Source: Strobilurus pachycystidiatus (Eukaryota > Basidiomycota > Agaricomycetes > Agaricales > Physalacriaceae). Taken from it: a stretch of 64,000 bases of DNA. Position numbers and translations under genes: made by a program. The DNA lies in assembly GCA_019915135.1 (NCBI GenBank), contig JAHLMK010000005.1, forward strand, positions 496,001 through 560,000. Reading direction: 5' to 3'. The notes beneath the pieces are model-generated. The model made no database searches. It was not told the DNA's origin and saw only the letters and a list, made by a program, of their open reading frames with translations. Below are positions 1 through 12,047 of this stretch, one piece after another (position 1 is the stretch's first letter; every line of letters begins with the position of its first letter).

Positions 1-1
1 C

Positions 2-220
2 GGGTGGCGGACGGACTGGGACAGCGCTGAGCGCAGCCGGGCAAGGATAGAGCGATGGGAGGCAGGCATTACAGATGGAAACGATACACCCGAAAGTGAG
101 GTCCCCACTTTCTCCAAGCGCATCGATGGCCGCAGATTCGTGCAGGAGCACTTGCAGGCTTTCGAACTCGCACTGGCAGACGCAGCGGTGAAGACAAACG
201 CCATAATGACTGCCTCGTAG
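2..220 (+). CDS. 3' end of an unidentified protein gene (partial)
   Basis: From base 2 one frame stays open for 72 codons and ends in TAG at 218-220. The residues look like a real folded C-terminus: an acidic stretch ending in ESEVPTFSKR, then a likely amphipathic helix containing QEHLQAFELALADAA, ending NAIMTAS. The gene begins outside the window. It converges on MMS19, whose stop codon lies 129 bp away. I do not recognise the family. The opposite-strand frame over the same bases looks like a shadow. Confidence 0.5.
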   Translation, partial: GWRTDWDSAERSRARIERWEAGITDGNDTPESEVPTFSKRIDGRRFVQEHLQAFELALADAAVKTNAIMTAS

Positions 221-348
221 CACTTGCTTGGGTCACAGGAGACGACGCCACATCACATACTAGTTTGCTTTATTGTATATACCGTACACATTACTCACTC
301 TTAGAGCTGGGGTACATATCTATTTAGACTGAGGATCAATGTATACCA

Positions 349-3300
349 TCAACTTCCGCACTTGATCCAGTTTGTCCTGGCTTCGACTGCTTCTTTGCGA
401 ACGGAGCGCTTTGGGTCATCCAACACCTTCGCCAGTTCCTTCACGACTCTGGACTTGGAGGGATAGAGCACGTTGTACGGTACAATCTGAGGCACGATGG
501 TCAGATAGCGCAATGCCGCAATTCTCACTTTCTGTACGCGCCAGTTAGTTTGTCACATCAAAAGAAAGCGAACGAGTTCCTCTGACCATTGACGGCATCT
601 CAGCACACATGCTGTTCTTGAGCATCTTGTTCACCAGCGACGGCGCGTGCTCCGTGATGAGACTGTGTTCGGGAGTGTCACCTTCGGCGGCAGCGATGAA
701 CGTGTCGATGACATTCGCCTTTATGTCGTTGTCAGGCAAGTCGATCCCTCGTAAGAGGAGAGGCATCAACTGCATAGGACAAAAATGAGGACAGTCGACG
801 AAATGGGATTCTTCAACGCACTGTGGGCATCTGCGATGAGTATAAGGGTTTCGATACCGCTCTGATCAAGGACGTCAAAGCAACAAGGTTTGACAGTTGA
901 GTTTTGGTGTCTACATGCAGATAAGTTTTGTGCCATGTCGATGGACGGTTCACCTACCACTTGAATCTGTCGCACCAGCAATTATGCGAGGCAAGACCTT
1001 GTTGACGAATCTTTGAACGTGCAGAATCTGTAGACTGAGTGTTCAGATATCAAGGCGCAAGCGACGAAAAGTACCCCCACCTTGATTACAGCGTGGTGCT
1101 TCTTGAGCAAGGTTTGGTCAGATTCGACGAGCTTGCCGATGGCTTTGGCAGCGTCCCATCCCACATCTTCCCGTGCAAAGACTTCAAAAAAATGTTCCAC
1201 GAAGAGGAATGTCTGAGGGTGATTTTGAACGAGCAGCGCTCGAGAGATCTGAGGGCCGTTTGATTCAATCTGCGAATGCGCGATAGAGAGACGGGTACAT
1301 ACGTAGATCCACGAGGCTATTGTCTGTCGATGCTGCGTTACAGAGAGTGACGCATCCCCGAATCGCCCTGGCCAGAACGTCTCACGGAGACTGTCCAGGA
1401 AACCCTGACATTCTGAGGTAGAAGTGAGTTCTCAACACGGGTTAGGCGGTGGACAAGGGACTCGCCTGAGGCATGTTTGTTGATGATGGAGCATATAACC
1501 TGCCAAGCAGCAGTACGTTGCAAATCATTGTCGGCGCACGCGAGACTCCATTGCAGCAGATCATTTAGCAAAATGTCGAGTGAGGGGACGGGAAGGGTCA
1601 ACTTTGGATACAATGAGCACGGCGTTAATTAATGCGGCCATCCATACCTGAGGCTGAGCAGAAAGCACTGCTGATGCGAATAGAACAATCAAGTTCTTCT
1701 GAGACGTAGGTGCAGAAGTCTGAGAGCAAGCTGGTTAGAAGCTTGACAAGGGCCTGGTGGGATTAGAGACTAACGATGAGAGGTAGGAATAGCATGTCGG
1801 AAGGAAGTTTCGCCTGCCCTTCAGCGAGATCTTTGACGTTTCCTGTGAGGAATCCAGCAAAAACGGATTCGAGGAATGTTTGGTAGCGCCTTCAAGGACA
1901 GTCAGGTATGTCAAAAAGAGTACGAGTATTCTCTTACTGTGGGCTCAAGCACTGAGCGATCAAGTCGATGATATCACCCGCGACACGGATCAGGCGGGAA
2001 TCTGTAGCTATCAAGACGTCGGATACCACGGCAGAGTATACGAAAAGGTGGAATATGCGAGGCACATGCCGTTCGATGTACTTGGCAACATCGACGTGCT
2101 TTGCCTCCACCTTGGCCGTCAACGTCTGGGCGATTACCTTCAAGATCGAGTGAACATAGGCGGCACGAGGTTCCGGGTCTGTCTCCGATGGCTGGTTGGG
2201 TATGCAGAGCAGTTCCACGCGAGTCATGAGACGGACCATGAACACTTCGAAAAGATCGGCCTGCTGGCATAGCGTACTCAGAGCAGACAGAACGCGCCGA
2301 TACTTAGCGTGATCTTCGAGTGCTTCTTTGGGCGGCGCCTCTGTTGGTAGAGCGTCGAATAGAAGAGGAAGGGTTTGATCTACGACATGATGCGGGGATA
2401 TAGTCGTTATTGTCGTGAGTAATTTGAGGATGTCGCTATATCGATGGAATCAGCTCGGCTTAATTCAGATCAACAAGGAGACTTACGTTTCATCGTCTCC
2501 AGAGTCCGAATTTTCCTTCAGAATTTCGTTGGCCTTGTGAACCACAAAGCCAAGCTCTTCATCAGTGAAAAAGTCATTCGTTGACACCAGACCCAATAAA
2601 CAAGCCAAAGCAGACTGGCGCAGATATGGATTCTGGATGCCAGTTGTGACAACACCGAAAACCTCATCCTTGTAGGGCGAAAGGGCCGGTGCAGCGTCAT
2701 CCTCGGCGTGTGTCATCGAGTCCCGCGCAGCAGCGATGATATCCGACAGCAAGAGGAGAGTGGAGACACGGCCCCCCGTCTCTTCTAGGGCGACGAAGAG
2801 TTGCACCACGTAGGGGACGGTCTTTGTGATCGTGTATTTCGAGACTAATGCTAGTTGAAAGGTAAGAAACAGGCTCAAGACAAATGAACGCAGACACTCA
2901 CGGGTGGTTGACATGAAGGCACAAAGTACTTTGATGGCTGGGCGAGCTTGACTCTTCTCTGGCTCTCTTATTATCTTGACACATTCCTCGCAGGCTTCGC
3001 GAGCCAAGCCTTCGACATCGGCGTCGTCTACCTTGCCCTCCGCTGACTCGTTATAGATGGTCTTCACCAGATCTTGGGTGCAAGTGAGAGCCAAGTTCGC
3101 GGTTATGGGATCTGTGGGTTGAAAGATCTCCAACTTGAGTGCATTCCATATTTCACGCGCTGACGAGCGCGCCAGTGCTGAGCCATAGACCGGGAGGCAA
3201 GCAGACATTGTCTGGAGGGTATCTCGCTTTGTTGCAGGGGAGCCAGCAGCTAGCTTTTCAAGAAATACTGGAATGGCCATCGGGCCGAAGTCTGGAGTAG

Positions 3301-4354
3301 CATTCAAGCAATTGCTTTTGACCTAGTAAATAAGCATATATCGGAGAGATAGTGAGCTACACATACCGTAAAGCAGCCTTGAGGTCGTCTGTGCTGATGC
3401 CGTACGGATCGTTAGGTGGGGGGCGGAATGTGATTGGGAAATAACAGAACGTGATGTTGAATAGAGCCTGTGTGGGTGCGTAAGTTTCAATGTGGAGCCT
3501 TGCAAGCGAAATTACCTCGATGAGGTCCGCAATGCCAAACTCGATGAGAATCACCCTGGCGATTGCGAACGCAACCAAGAGATTTCTGGGATCCTTTTCA
3601 CCTTCGGCAAGAATTATGTAGCCATCGAGAAACTCTCTTCCCATGTCCTTCAGAGCTGAGGAGCGTATTAGAAAGGAGACCTTGTGCTAGAAACCAATTA
3701 ACCTTGCCGGTGGCGATCCATAAAGGTATCAACGATGGAGTAAACGTTGAACCGGACGGATTGTACAAGAACCTTCATTTTGACGTGAAGGAATAATCTG
3801 GATGTTCTGTGAGTAGCTGAACATACTTTTTGGAAGTATGTGCGTACGCTCTTACGATAACCGGCACGTCCTCTGATGTACAGGCTGGCAGACGTGAAAG
3901 TGATAGTAGTCCTTTTAACGCTGGAATGATGGTTTCGGTGTCTTCGAGTTTGGAGCAGTAGAATGCCACAAGAACGCGAACTAAACTCTTCTCAGTTGTT
4001 AATTCCGCAAACAGTGTGATAGCTGCAAACCGGACTGTCTTGTCATTCTATCGGCAGGACATCGAGCCAAAACGGATGACAGTAATTCGACACCTGGAAT
4101 CGGATCAATACGCGCAGTAGAAGAAAATGAGACTCATCAACCTTTTGTACGAACATTATCTTCTTCCGACGTGAGATATTCGCCCAAAGCTTTTACGACG
4201 TTGACGAGACTGGTCTGTCCGCTCGACACATCTAATCCAGAATTAGCATGACTGCCACTGTCTCTGGTGGATTCAGACCTGCAACAATTGCATCGAGCTC
4301 GTCGTCGCGGCCCATCGCCATCCATGACTGAACATTTCGAGTGGTCGACTCCAT
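349..4354 (-). CDS. MMS19: MMS19/MET18-like cytosolic iron-sulfur targeting protein
   Basis: A multi-intron gene coding a HEAT-repeat protein of roughly 1,000 residues, the usual MMS19 length. In this family the protein is the adaptor of the cytosolic iron-sulfur assembly targeting complex, handing clusters to DNA polymerases, primase and helicases such as XPD. The start ATG at 4352-4354 gives MESTTRNVQSWMAMGRDDEL; a short intron follows, then VVKALGEYLTSEEDNVRTKG, the family N-terminus. At 3357-3644 there is CYFPITFRPPPNDPYGI, a strong MMS19 signature, and at 2483-3307 the block FGPMAIPVFLEKLAAGSP with LQTMSACLPVYG. The C-terminal HEAT block with VPYNVLYPSKSRVVKELAKV ends at TGA 349-351. All recognisable blocks lie in order on the minus strand with plausible introns between them; I did not resolve every boundary. 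Confidence 0.9.
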
Positions 4355-5560
4355 GACGGTCAAGGTCAAGAATTGACCGATCGGCCGATCACAGATAACA
4401 AAAACGGTTCACGGTGCCGAAACCCGATCTGCTTTGGACCTCTACCACCACCTCAGATGTTCCGGGCTATCTTTTGCTGAAGGATGACGCGTCGGTCTCC
4501 TTGAACCACCTCCCCTGATAGCTCCCAAGCACCCCTGGCGTCCTGGGCAGACAGACTTCTCTTCCTCAATCGACAATCCTCCACCTTATGTACAACGCTA
4601 CTGATTTTGTTCTCTTCTCTCGGGGAGCCGTGGACAAGCGGCCTTCGTCCACAGGATTGGCGGGCGCCCGAACGAAGGACTTCGCCTTTTGCAATCAATC
4701 TGAAAGCGTACTAGACATTCCGAGGGGTTCAACATCATCATACAGAAGTACAGCGGTAGTTCAAGCTCTCCAAGGCGGCGGCGGCCCTCATGTTGATTCC
4801 ACCTCGTTCGTATCACTTTCCGATGCCTCCGAAGCTTACAGTGCTAGTATCCTTGCCTAACCAGTCTGATACGGTGTCGGAAGATGCCGCGACCAACTCA
4901 GCAGCTACCGCCGCTAGTCCAATGTCCTTTTCCACGGGAGCTGGTCACTGAAGAGATCTTCAGACTTCTGGTCAGGAGCACCCTGGTCAGGATGGTCTTG
5001 CTAGTCATAAATGGGGTGAAGGGGCACCGACACTGAGTCTGTGGACTTGGCTTTTCCGAGCAGCCACCCAGTGACGTGAGCGTCTTGATGCCACTGGCTT
5101 TCTCATGGCGGGTGTCGCTGGTAAGCCCATTTTTCTTCTGACATACACTTCTTACTGAGAAAAAGGGCACTGGGCAATACTTACGACGACAATACCACCG
5201 ATAACGTCGAACGAGATGGTGGTTGGCTCGCAAGAAATGATATCTCTACTGTACTCCCTCTACATGTCAGGCAGTTTCTCGGCAACGATGCAGTTTGATG
5301 ATTGATCAGGTAACCAACGTAACCAGGAATCGCTGGCACCTGACCAACTCTTGAGCTTGAGCCCCCACACCGGTCCCCCACAAGTTGCACAACGTTTTCA
5401 CCGCTTTAGGCTTGGCATCTGCAGTTTCTCGGCGTCGGGTGCCTGCAGACTTACACTCCCGGCAATTCCTCCTCGTGCACCTTGCCCCGTGTCTATGTCT
5501 TATCACAACGCGTAACTGCTCCCAAGTCTCGTTCACAACAATCTTGCCCACCGAGCATGT
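4355..5560. other. Intergenic stretch, no supportable gene
   Basis: About 1.2 kb upstream of MMS19. Short open frames exist on both strands (for example 4588-4860 plus and 4898-5233 minus), but none shows a known motif or a convincing exon chain. A minus-strand segment near 5190-5225 followed by a GTAAGT-type donor could be an exon of a decayed membrane-protein gene; the evidence is weak. Confidence 0.3.
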
Positions 5561-5579
5561 GCAAATGTTTCCTTCACAT

Positions 5580-5710
5580 GAAAATCACGATAATGTGCTT
5601 CAGACCTTGTGCGCTCTATATCTTGGCGCTCTCTGGTCCGTCAACTGGCTGTTCTTTTTGACCAGAAAACATGATTATCTGGTTTGGGCTCATACGTTGC
5701 TGCGCAGGTG
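5580..5710 (+). pseudogene. Possible relic of a membrane-protein gene, left arm of the inverted duplication
   Basis: The plus-strand frame ends in LGALWSVNWLFFLTRK followed by a stop. The mirror-image region (about 7420-7500, minus strand) has an alignable ending, LWLGLHFVNGLLFLVAR. The nucleotide match is clear around the last 35 bases before each stop and weak further upstream. This suggests that the duplication that made the two ribonuclease genes also carried the tail of a neighbouring gene. The family is not recognised and no complete gene is visible. Confidence 0.3.
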
Positions 5711-5803
5711 AACATACGCTCGAGCACGTTCTATTCCAATGACCATGCAGTGATCAAGAATTTGTCTCTCTGTTCTATCTTGCTGTACCTGTCGAGACGA
5801 GGC

Positions 5804-5810
5804 TATAAGT
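5804..5810 (+). promoter_or_regulatory. TATA-like box of the plus-strand ribonuclease gene
   Basis: TATAAGT lies 50 bp upstream of the ATG at 5854. The mirror gene has the same TATAAGT at a comparable distance, so the element has been kept in both copies. Confidence 0.55.
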
Positions 5811-5853
5811 ACCACGAAACGCGATGTTCGACGGTACAGGTCAACAGTCAGCA

Positions 5854-6436
<583 letters not shown>

Positions 6437-6681
6437 GATATTTATCAACGTCCTGGAAGCTATGACTGTAACAAAACACGCTCTCATCATGTACCATCAA
6501 GATACCCTGACGAGAATGAGATTCGAGTTACTTATACATGACGTCCCAATCTGGGTCCAAGACTCTCGTGAAAGGATGAACTTCAACTTGCAACGCATTT
6601 CAGTGGTAGATTCGGATACTACTTGATCACAGGTCTCGAAGCCATATGCAGGAATTGATACGTTCCATCTCCAGCTGTACT

Positions 6682-7266
6682 TCAATCTCCAGCACAAGCC
6701 ACAAAGTCGTTGCCTGAAGCGCCAGTGTGGGTAACGACGCTGCAAGGACATGTTAGAAACAGACATTGCAGCATGGGTTCGATACGTACGCGCAGTAGGT
6801 ACCCTTACTGGAGAAAACAACACGATCGGCGCCAGGAGAACCGCCGCTGTATATGCCGCTGGTGAGAATAGGCCACTGAGCGTCGACAAGCATCAGAACT
6901 TTGCAAGCAGAGGAGAAGGATATCGACGAACTTCATACATGCTAGATTGCTCCGAGGAGGGACACCACATCGACAGCCCCTCATAGTTGTAGTAGGCGTG
7001 AGGATAGCTGTCTGGAGATACAAGATGAACGATGTCTATGTGTTTCGAATCGCAAACAAAGACTCACTAGAGCCAATGGGATCGCCGACTTGGGCGATGC
7101 CAGCAGCAGTCGCCGACTTGACAGCCGCCAGTGTGTGCACCGTGCTGCCACAGGTGACGCTACCAGATGGCCAAGCGCGCTTCTCAATTCCGCCCTCCTG
7201 GAGGGGGGATGCGAAAGAGACTGCTGCCAAGATGGCAGAGAGGGCGAAGAGTGGGAGGTGAACCAT
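6682..7266 (-). CDS. Secreted guanyl-specific ribonuclease, T1/N1 family (inverted paralogue)
   Basis: Exons, in coding order, 7266-7068, 7011-6932, 6875-6790 and 6739-6682: lengths 199, 80, 86 and 58 nt, the same as the plus-strand copy, giving 140 residues. It has a signal peptide (LFALSAILAAVSFASPL), an EKR processing site, and the T1 motifs [31 protein letters not shown] and [13 protein letters not shown]. The catalytic Tyr, His, Glu, Arg and His equivalents are all kept. It converges on its paralogue with 245 bp between the stop codons. Introns have diverged much more than exons, so the duplication is not brand new and both copies appear to be under coding constraint. Confidence 0.88.
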
Positions 7267-7300
7267 AGCTTGAGCTATCGAATTCAGAGCTTCCCGATTA

Positions 7301-7308
7301 CACTTATA
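7301..7308 (-). promoter_or_regulatory. TATA-like box of the minus-strand ribonuclease gene
   Basis: On the minus strand TATAAGTG lies 34 bp upstream of the ATG at 7266, matching the TATAAGT of the plus-strand copy. Confidence 0.5.
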
Positions 7309-7419
7309 CCATCGTGCAATCTATCACTAGCTGCATGGCAACCTGGAGTCGAAGGAGGTAGACCATATGAACGATCGCTTGAGCGTGTAAAAATAGTATC
7401 GTTCAATCAACATGGCGGG

Positions 7420-7505
7420 TCATCTGGCCACCAGGAAGAGTAGTCCATTGACAAAATGGAGGCCAAGCCACAAGGCGTCAAAGCACGTTCTAGTATGAAT
7501 GTGTT
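7420..7505 (-). pseudogene. Possible membrane-protein gene relic, right arm of the inverted duplication
   Basis: The minus-strand frame ends in LWLGLHFVNGLLFLVAR and a stop. It mirrors the ending found on the plus strand near 5625-5690. Further upstream on the minus strand (to about 7780) open frames continue in pieces without a recognisable domain. Most likely a co-duplicated fragment. Confidence 0.3.
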
Positions 7506-7951
7506 GGGCCGGGCCAGTTCTTTGGAACGCGACAATGCATGCACACATTCCTTGTACATAGTCGAATGATGTCATGCGAAGGGCCAAGACGGGGATGAAG
7601 ATAGCACAGAGCGAACGTGTTGAGTGTCGTCGTGATGAATGGTTTGCGCTGGATGCGCTTGAGTTCTGCACCTACGTGATCAAAAGCTTTGAACCTTATC
7701 TGAACACATCTCATTTTGGCGATACCGAACGTCGAACGAGAACGCTGCTCAAAGAGTACTGACGACCTGTAAGATGACATGCAAGGAAAGGTCTACTTAC
7801 CTCTTCATGTTTGAATCCAAGGTATTAGTGCATATAGTATGTTCGCAAAGATCAGTGAGATTCCAGATTAGAAAACAATTCCATTGAGATGTTGTGCAAG
7901 TAAGTGAGACGTCGGGGGTCATGAAGAGGGATGAATTGAGCAGGATGGAGT

Positions 7952-8595
7952 CTAGAGTCCTTCCATTGTGGTAACAAGCTCGTCGAGTTCCGCTTTTGAC
8001 TTGATGTATTTCTCTTTCTCTTGCTGGAGACGAGAGTCGGGTTGCGAAGGAGACGCGAAGGCGGACGACGTACCTCGTACTTCTTCTCCCACTGGTCGCG
8101 CTCCTGCTCAACCCTGGTGACCTGGCGCTCGAAGTGCTCGGCCTTGACGTCGACTTGTCGTAGCCTGGCACAGCATCGATCAGCAGGGCGCAATGGAGGC
8201 GGGCACAGCGATGAGCTCACTTTTCGACAGTCTCCTTCACGTTCTTCTCGGCGGCATCGAGCTCCTCCTCAAGCAGCTGTATCTTGCGCTGCAGGCCCTC
8301 GTTTATAGTCTTTGACTGCCCGTCCAAATCCTGAGCCGACTTGTAATCCGCCAGTCTCGACTCTGCCTTCTCGAGCTCGCCGTTGATGACGCCGAGGTTG
8401 TGGTTGAGAGACGTAATCTCCTGCTCCTTTTCAAGCAGGAGCTGCTCGAGCTTCTTGTTCTTGGCCTCGGCTTCCTCAGCGCGACCGATGGCCTGGTCGG
8501 CCTCGAGGCGGAGGTTGTTCAATTTCTGCATGGATGGTGAGCCCGAGCACGGCGCCGTCAGGAGCGCCGCCTACCTCTCTGATCTTGTCAGTCAT
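7952..8595 (-). CDS. TPM1: Tropomyosin
   Basis: Exons 8595-8575, 8525-8221, 8164-8074 and 8023-7952 join in frame to a 162-residue protein, the normal size for fungal tropomyosin (about 160). It is one continuous coiled coil, from MTDKIREKLNNLRLEADQA through KNKKLEQLLLEKEQEITSLN and QVDVKAEHFERQV to the end EELDELV-type tail (KAELDELVTTMEGL). Tropomyosin dimers polymerise along actin cables and protect them, supporting formin-driven cables and the contractile ring. The first exon is only 21 nt, which is why the ATG falls outside the long open frame. Confident from heptad pattern, length and family sequence. Confidence 0.92.
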
Positions 8596-8933
8596 TGTGC
8601 AAGGATGCGGACGCGATGTTGAAGCAAGTAGATGGTCAGGGAATGCCAGGTTGGGCAAGAGCTGCCGTTCATAACACAGGCACGTGCTCGGGCGCATTGA
8701 CACTCGACTGTCTCAGCTGCGATAAATTATGTTGGATTATGCATCTGTTCTCCTCATGCTGCAGTGCTAGTATGCCCACTTTGCCAGGCTCAACGCGAAG
8801 ATTGCGCGAACTCTGAGGACTGAGAACCGGTGCCGTCGGAATATCCCGTGCCGATTATGATGCAATCTGGCAGGCTAATTATATTCAAGGTCTGACCTGT
8901 CCCACCATCTACCGTCTTCGTTGCTTCGCCTAG

Positions 8934-11018
8934 ACGACCAGTCCATACTTGCATGTCTGGCCAAATACCACAGGAAGGTGCAACACGCCTCACGCTGTCT
9001 CTCCCACCATGCTGACCGCGTCCGTGTCCCAGAACTTCCCATCCTTGAAGCGGTCATCAAGTACTGTGTTCCCATCTGCTGATTCTCGCGCGTTCTCACC
9101 TCCTTGGATCTAGCATACGAAACAGGCTTACGGCTCTCAAGAAAAACCGCGCCGAATTTATCAAGGCTTCCGATGTCAACTCTCTCTATCAAGCCGTCGT
9201 GAAGCAAGGCAAGCACACTTTCGCTTCTAGTGCGGCTCGTGGTCTCATCCAGACTCGCTGTCGCAGTCTCTAAGCTGAACGAAGTCAGAAATGACAATAA
9301 TGTGTACAACAATCGCTTGGATACAACTCTAGCGGATGTCTTCACTCTTCTTTCTCTGTTCTACCTCACAATAGGGAAGACAAGAGACACACCGGCCATC
9401 TACTCCCAGATCGCTTCTATGAGGGTGTGTATTTTACGTTTCCCAAGTTCTAGCCTCGCGCACAGGTCGCGTAACGTCCTCGCACATGACCTTTCGCTCG
9501 CTCGCTTCCATATACCGAAATCATACATTACAAGGATCCTGAACTGATCGGGACTGTCTCTTTAGCAAATCCTAAACCACATGACGGAGTCTGGCGTTTA
9601 CAGCGAGTCTGATCTCTCTCCCTTCCAACGACGGCTGAGCGATCTCCGTCAAATTGTCCAAAGGGACGCTACCGCCGGGAAGCACCCGGTATCGCTAACC
9701 AAGTTACTTGAACGCCAGTTGGGCGAGTGTGGTAAGCTCCTACATCTCAGTACTCTGCGTAATCAATAATTTCAAACTGTTTAGACGTCATCGTGCGGTC
9801 GCTAGAGGAAGGACTGTCTGTCATTTCGCCGGAACTGATTCCCATTCACGAAAGGCTCGTCAACATACGGAGACAACTGGTCGCTTTGGCTGCCAAGGAG
9901 GGTTCCCACAAAGCGGAACTCAAACCGCTCCAAGAGGAACTCCGAAAAATCGATTCGTTGAGTACCAGTCCCTCTTCACTCTGTAACTCTATCCACGGAG
10001 GTTACTGAATCTTCCGAAGAGTAATCACTGACTGACTAGCCTCCTCTTCACAGTCAACGAGTAGACGGGCGATTTCATGGTCCTGGCGGAACGGTCCCGT
10101 CATCTCAAGCGGTCTGCTCCTCTCTTCTCGAGGAATGCTTTGAGATCTCGCAAGAGATCAAGGCGAACGAAGAGTCCAAGAATGTGCCATCTTCTCTGAA
10201 ACCTATTCATGATCGACTCAGCGAAATCCGCGCGGAGCTGGACGGTTTGGTTCTTACCCATCGGTGGAGCTTGCGTGAAACCGACCTATGGAACTATTCT
10301 CTCAGTCTGCAGGAAATCGACAAGATGCGCGTGGACGGCAAGTTCTTGGACTCGGAGGGCAATCGTCCAGAAGGCCAATATGTGAGAGTTATATAAATAC
10401 TGTTTGAACAGCGGCTCATGTCCACACACAAGGTGCTTCTGTATCTCCTCCGCAGGTGCTACGGATTGATATATCGGTTGCTGTCCTCCAGCGAGCCAGT
10501 ATCGGAAGAGCTCATGCCCATCGTGAGTCGCCAGTCCGCTTGCATGTCTTATTTCTGAGTTTTTCGTCAGGCCAACAAGCTCAACACTGTCAAGAAATGT
10601 TTGAACGAAGTGCTGAAATACGGTGGACCCTTCAGTCCCCGCGATCTCTACCCTGTGCGTGCTGTTTTCATGTGAATTCTTACACTCTCTCCGTGTCTCC
10701 TCTTCACCTGGCGGAAAAATACGAATGAACTAAATGGGTATATTCGACGATACAGTATCAGCTTGCTCTCCATCAGATTGAGTCTCTGAGGAAAGACGGC
10801 AAGTTCGTGGGAATAGACGGATCGATACCAGAAGGTCAGGGCATCGTCATGGCGCACTTGAACGAGTGCCACGAGCTCATCGAAATGGTTCGTCGCCCCA
10901 TTTTGATTGCTCGAACGAGGGTTTTCTGACGATGTCTTCCAAGCTCAAAGAAGCTATGGACGAAGTCGAGGGAGAGGATGACGACGACGAAGAAGAATAC
11001 GACGATGATAGCTCATAG
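8934..11018 (+). CDS. UPF0662 / DUF2408 family protein
   Basis: A chain of about eight exons. An N-terminal part reads ILEAVINIRNRLTALKKNRA, then ends in QILNHMTESGVYSESDLSPF. The conserved DUF2408 body follows: LIPIHERLVNIRRQLVALAA, LSEIRAELDGLVLTHRWSLR, LYLLRRCYGLIYRLLSSSEP and GQGIVMAHLNECHELIEM. It ends in an acidic tail (EGEDDDDEEEYDDDSS) and TAG at 11016-11018. Homologues in yeasts are uncharacterised. The start is not settled: the first exon I can follow opens after an acceptor AG at 8932-8933 and has no in-frame ATG, so a short 5' exon is missing. The intron at 9209-9266 has a GC..AG border. Confidence 0.82.
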
Positions 11019-12047
11019 CTTGGGCACTGGGGAATTTCTTCAGCGAAATAGATATTGAGTTTGGGTTTGTACAGCTGTACTTCTAATATGTACCTCGTAT
11101 GTCGCGTGCAGAATTGTTACGCAAAAGGCAACAAATGCGAAGTCGACATCCAACGAGTCGAAACCGGCGAGGTGCACGTTCTCATTGATGAGGAAATGTG
11201 GCTATCAAGTGAGGCTGCTCCTTTTATTCATATTTTATGTTTGCATGAGAGACTTGTACTTACTATTCCTGATCTCCAGGATGATTTGGCTTCGTTGGAA
11301 CGATCCAATATGCTTGAAGTTCGTCATTTGCTTATTGCTGCATTGGGAGGTCAATTTTAATGTAACCGAGCGTGTTATTTCCGATGTCCTCTGGGTGGTA
11401 CTTTTGGTGTATTGCATCACACTGGCGTATGTGGGTTCATGCTTTCTCGCTGCGAGGGACCTCCAGGATGTGTATTTCTATGGCCGTTGGATATGTGGCA
11501 TCCTCTATCTGTGTTCCTGTTTTCTAATCTTGTGGTTAAGGGCTTGCCAACCGATGAGACCGAGACAATGCAGGACCCCGAGCTGGAGACGAAGGAGGGC
11601 CGGAGATTCATATGAGAAGCATGGAAGGTCTGTCTGTTCAGAAGTGATAGTCCGTATAGACGCACAGGTGCCCGGTAGGCAGGCCTACTTGTTCTTATCA
11701 TCAGCTCTGCGACCATTCTCTATAGTATCATAGATATATCTACATTAGCTTCGCATTCAATCTAAACTCGACATAATATACACCATCTTCGAATCAGAGT
11801 GAAAGTAGGACCCGTACTATCCCGTAGAGCTCAACAGCACTTAAACTTAGTGAGGTTGAAACGACATGACGCTGAGATTTGTACTGTCTAGTGACCAAGA
11901 CTTGAGATCTGCATTGTCGGAAGCTGCTCGCCACACCTATGGTCCTATCGGCGCGATACTGGCGCTGATCGGATAGTGACATGTAACATCACGCTGCTTA
12001 ATTTTCTTTCTTCCCTTCCGTCATCTCCGTCGCCCATACCTGCAGCC
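11019..12047. other. Intergenic stretch, no supportable gene
   Basis: A 182-codon open frame runs 11185-11733 on the plus strand with several hydrophobic stretches, but it begins at TTG rather than ATG and shows no family motif. The AT-rich stretch after 11040 probably includes the 3' UTR of the upstream gene. The last 100 bp before 12048 are pyrimidine-rich, as expected for a fungal promoter or leader. Confidence 0.35.

Noticed and set aside
11185..11733. 182-codon open frame with hydrophobic stretches
   Set aside because: Begins at TTG, has no motif and lies in the 3' region of the UPF0662 gene; probably chance.
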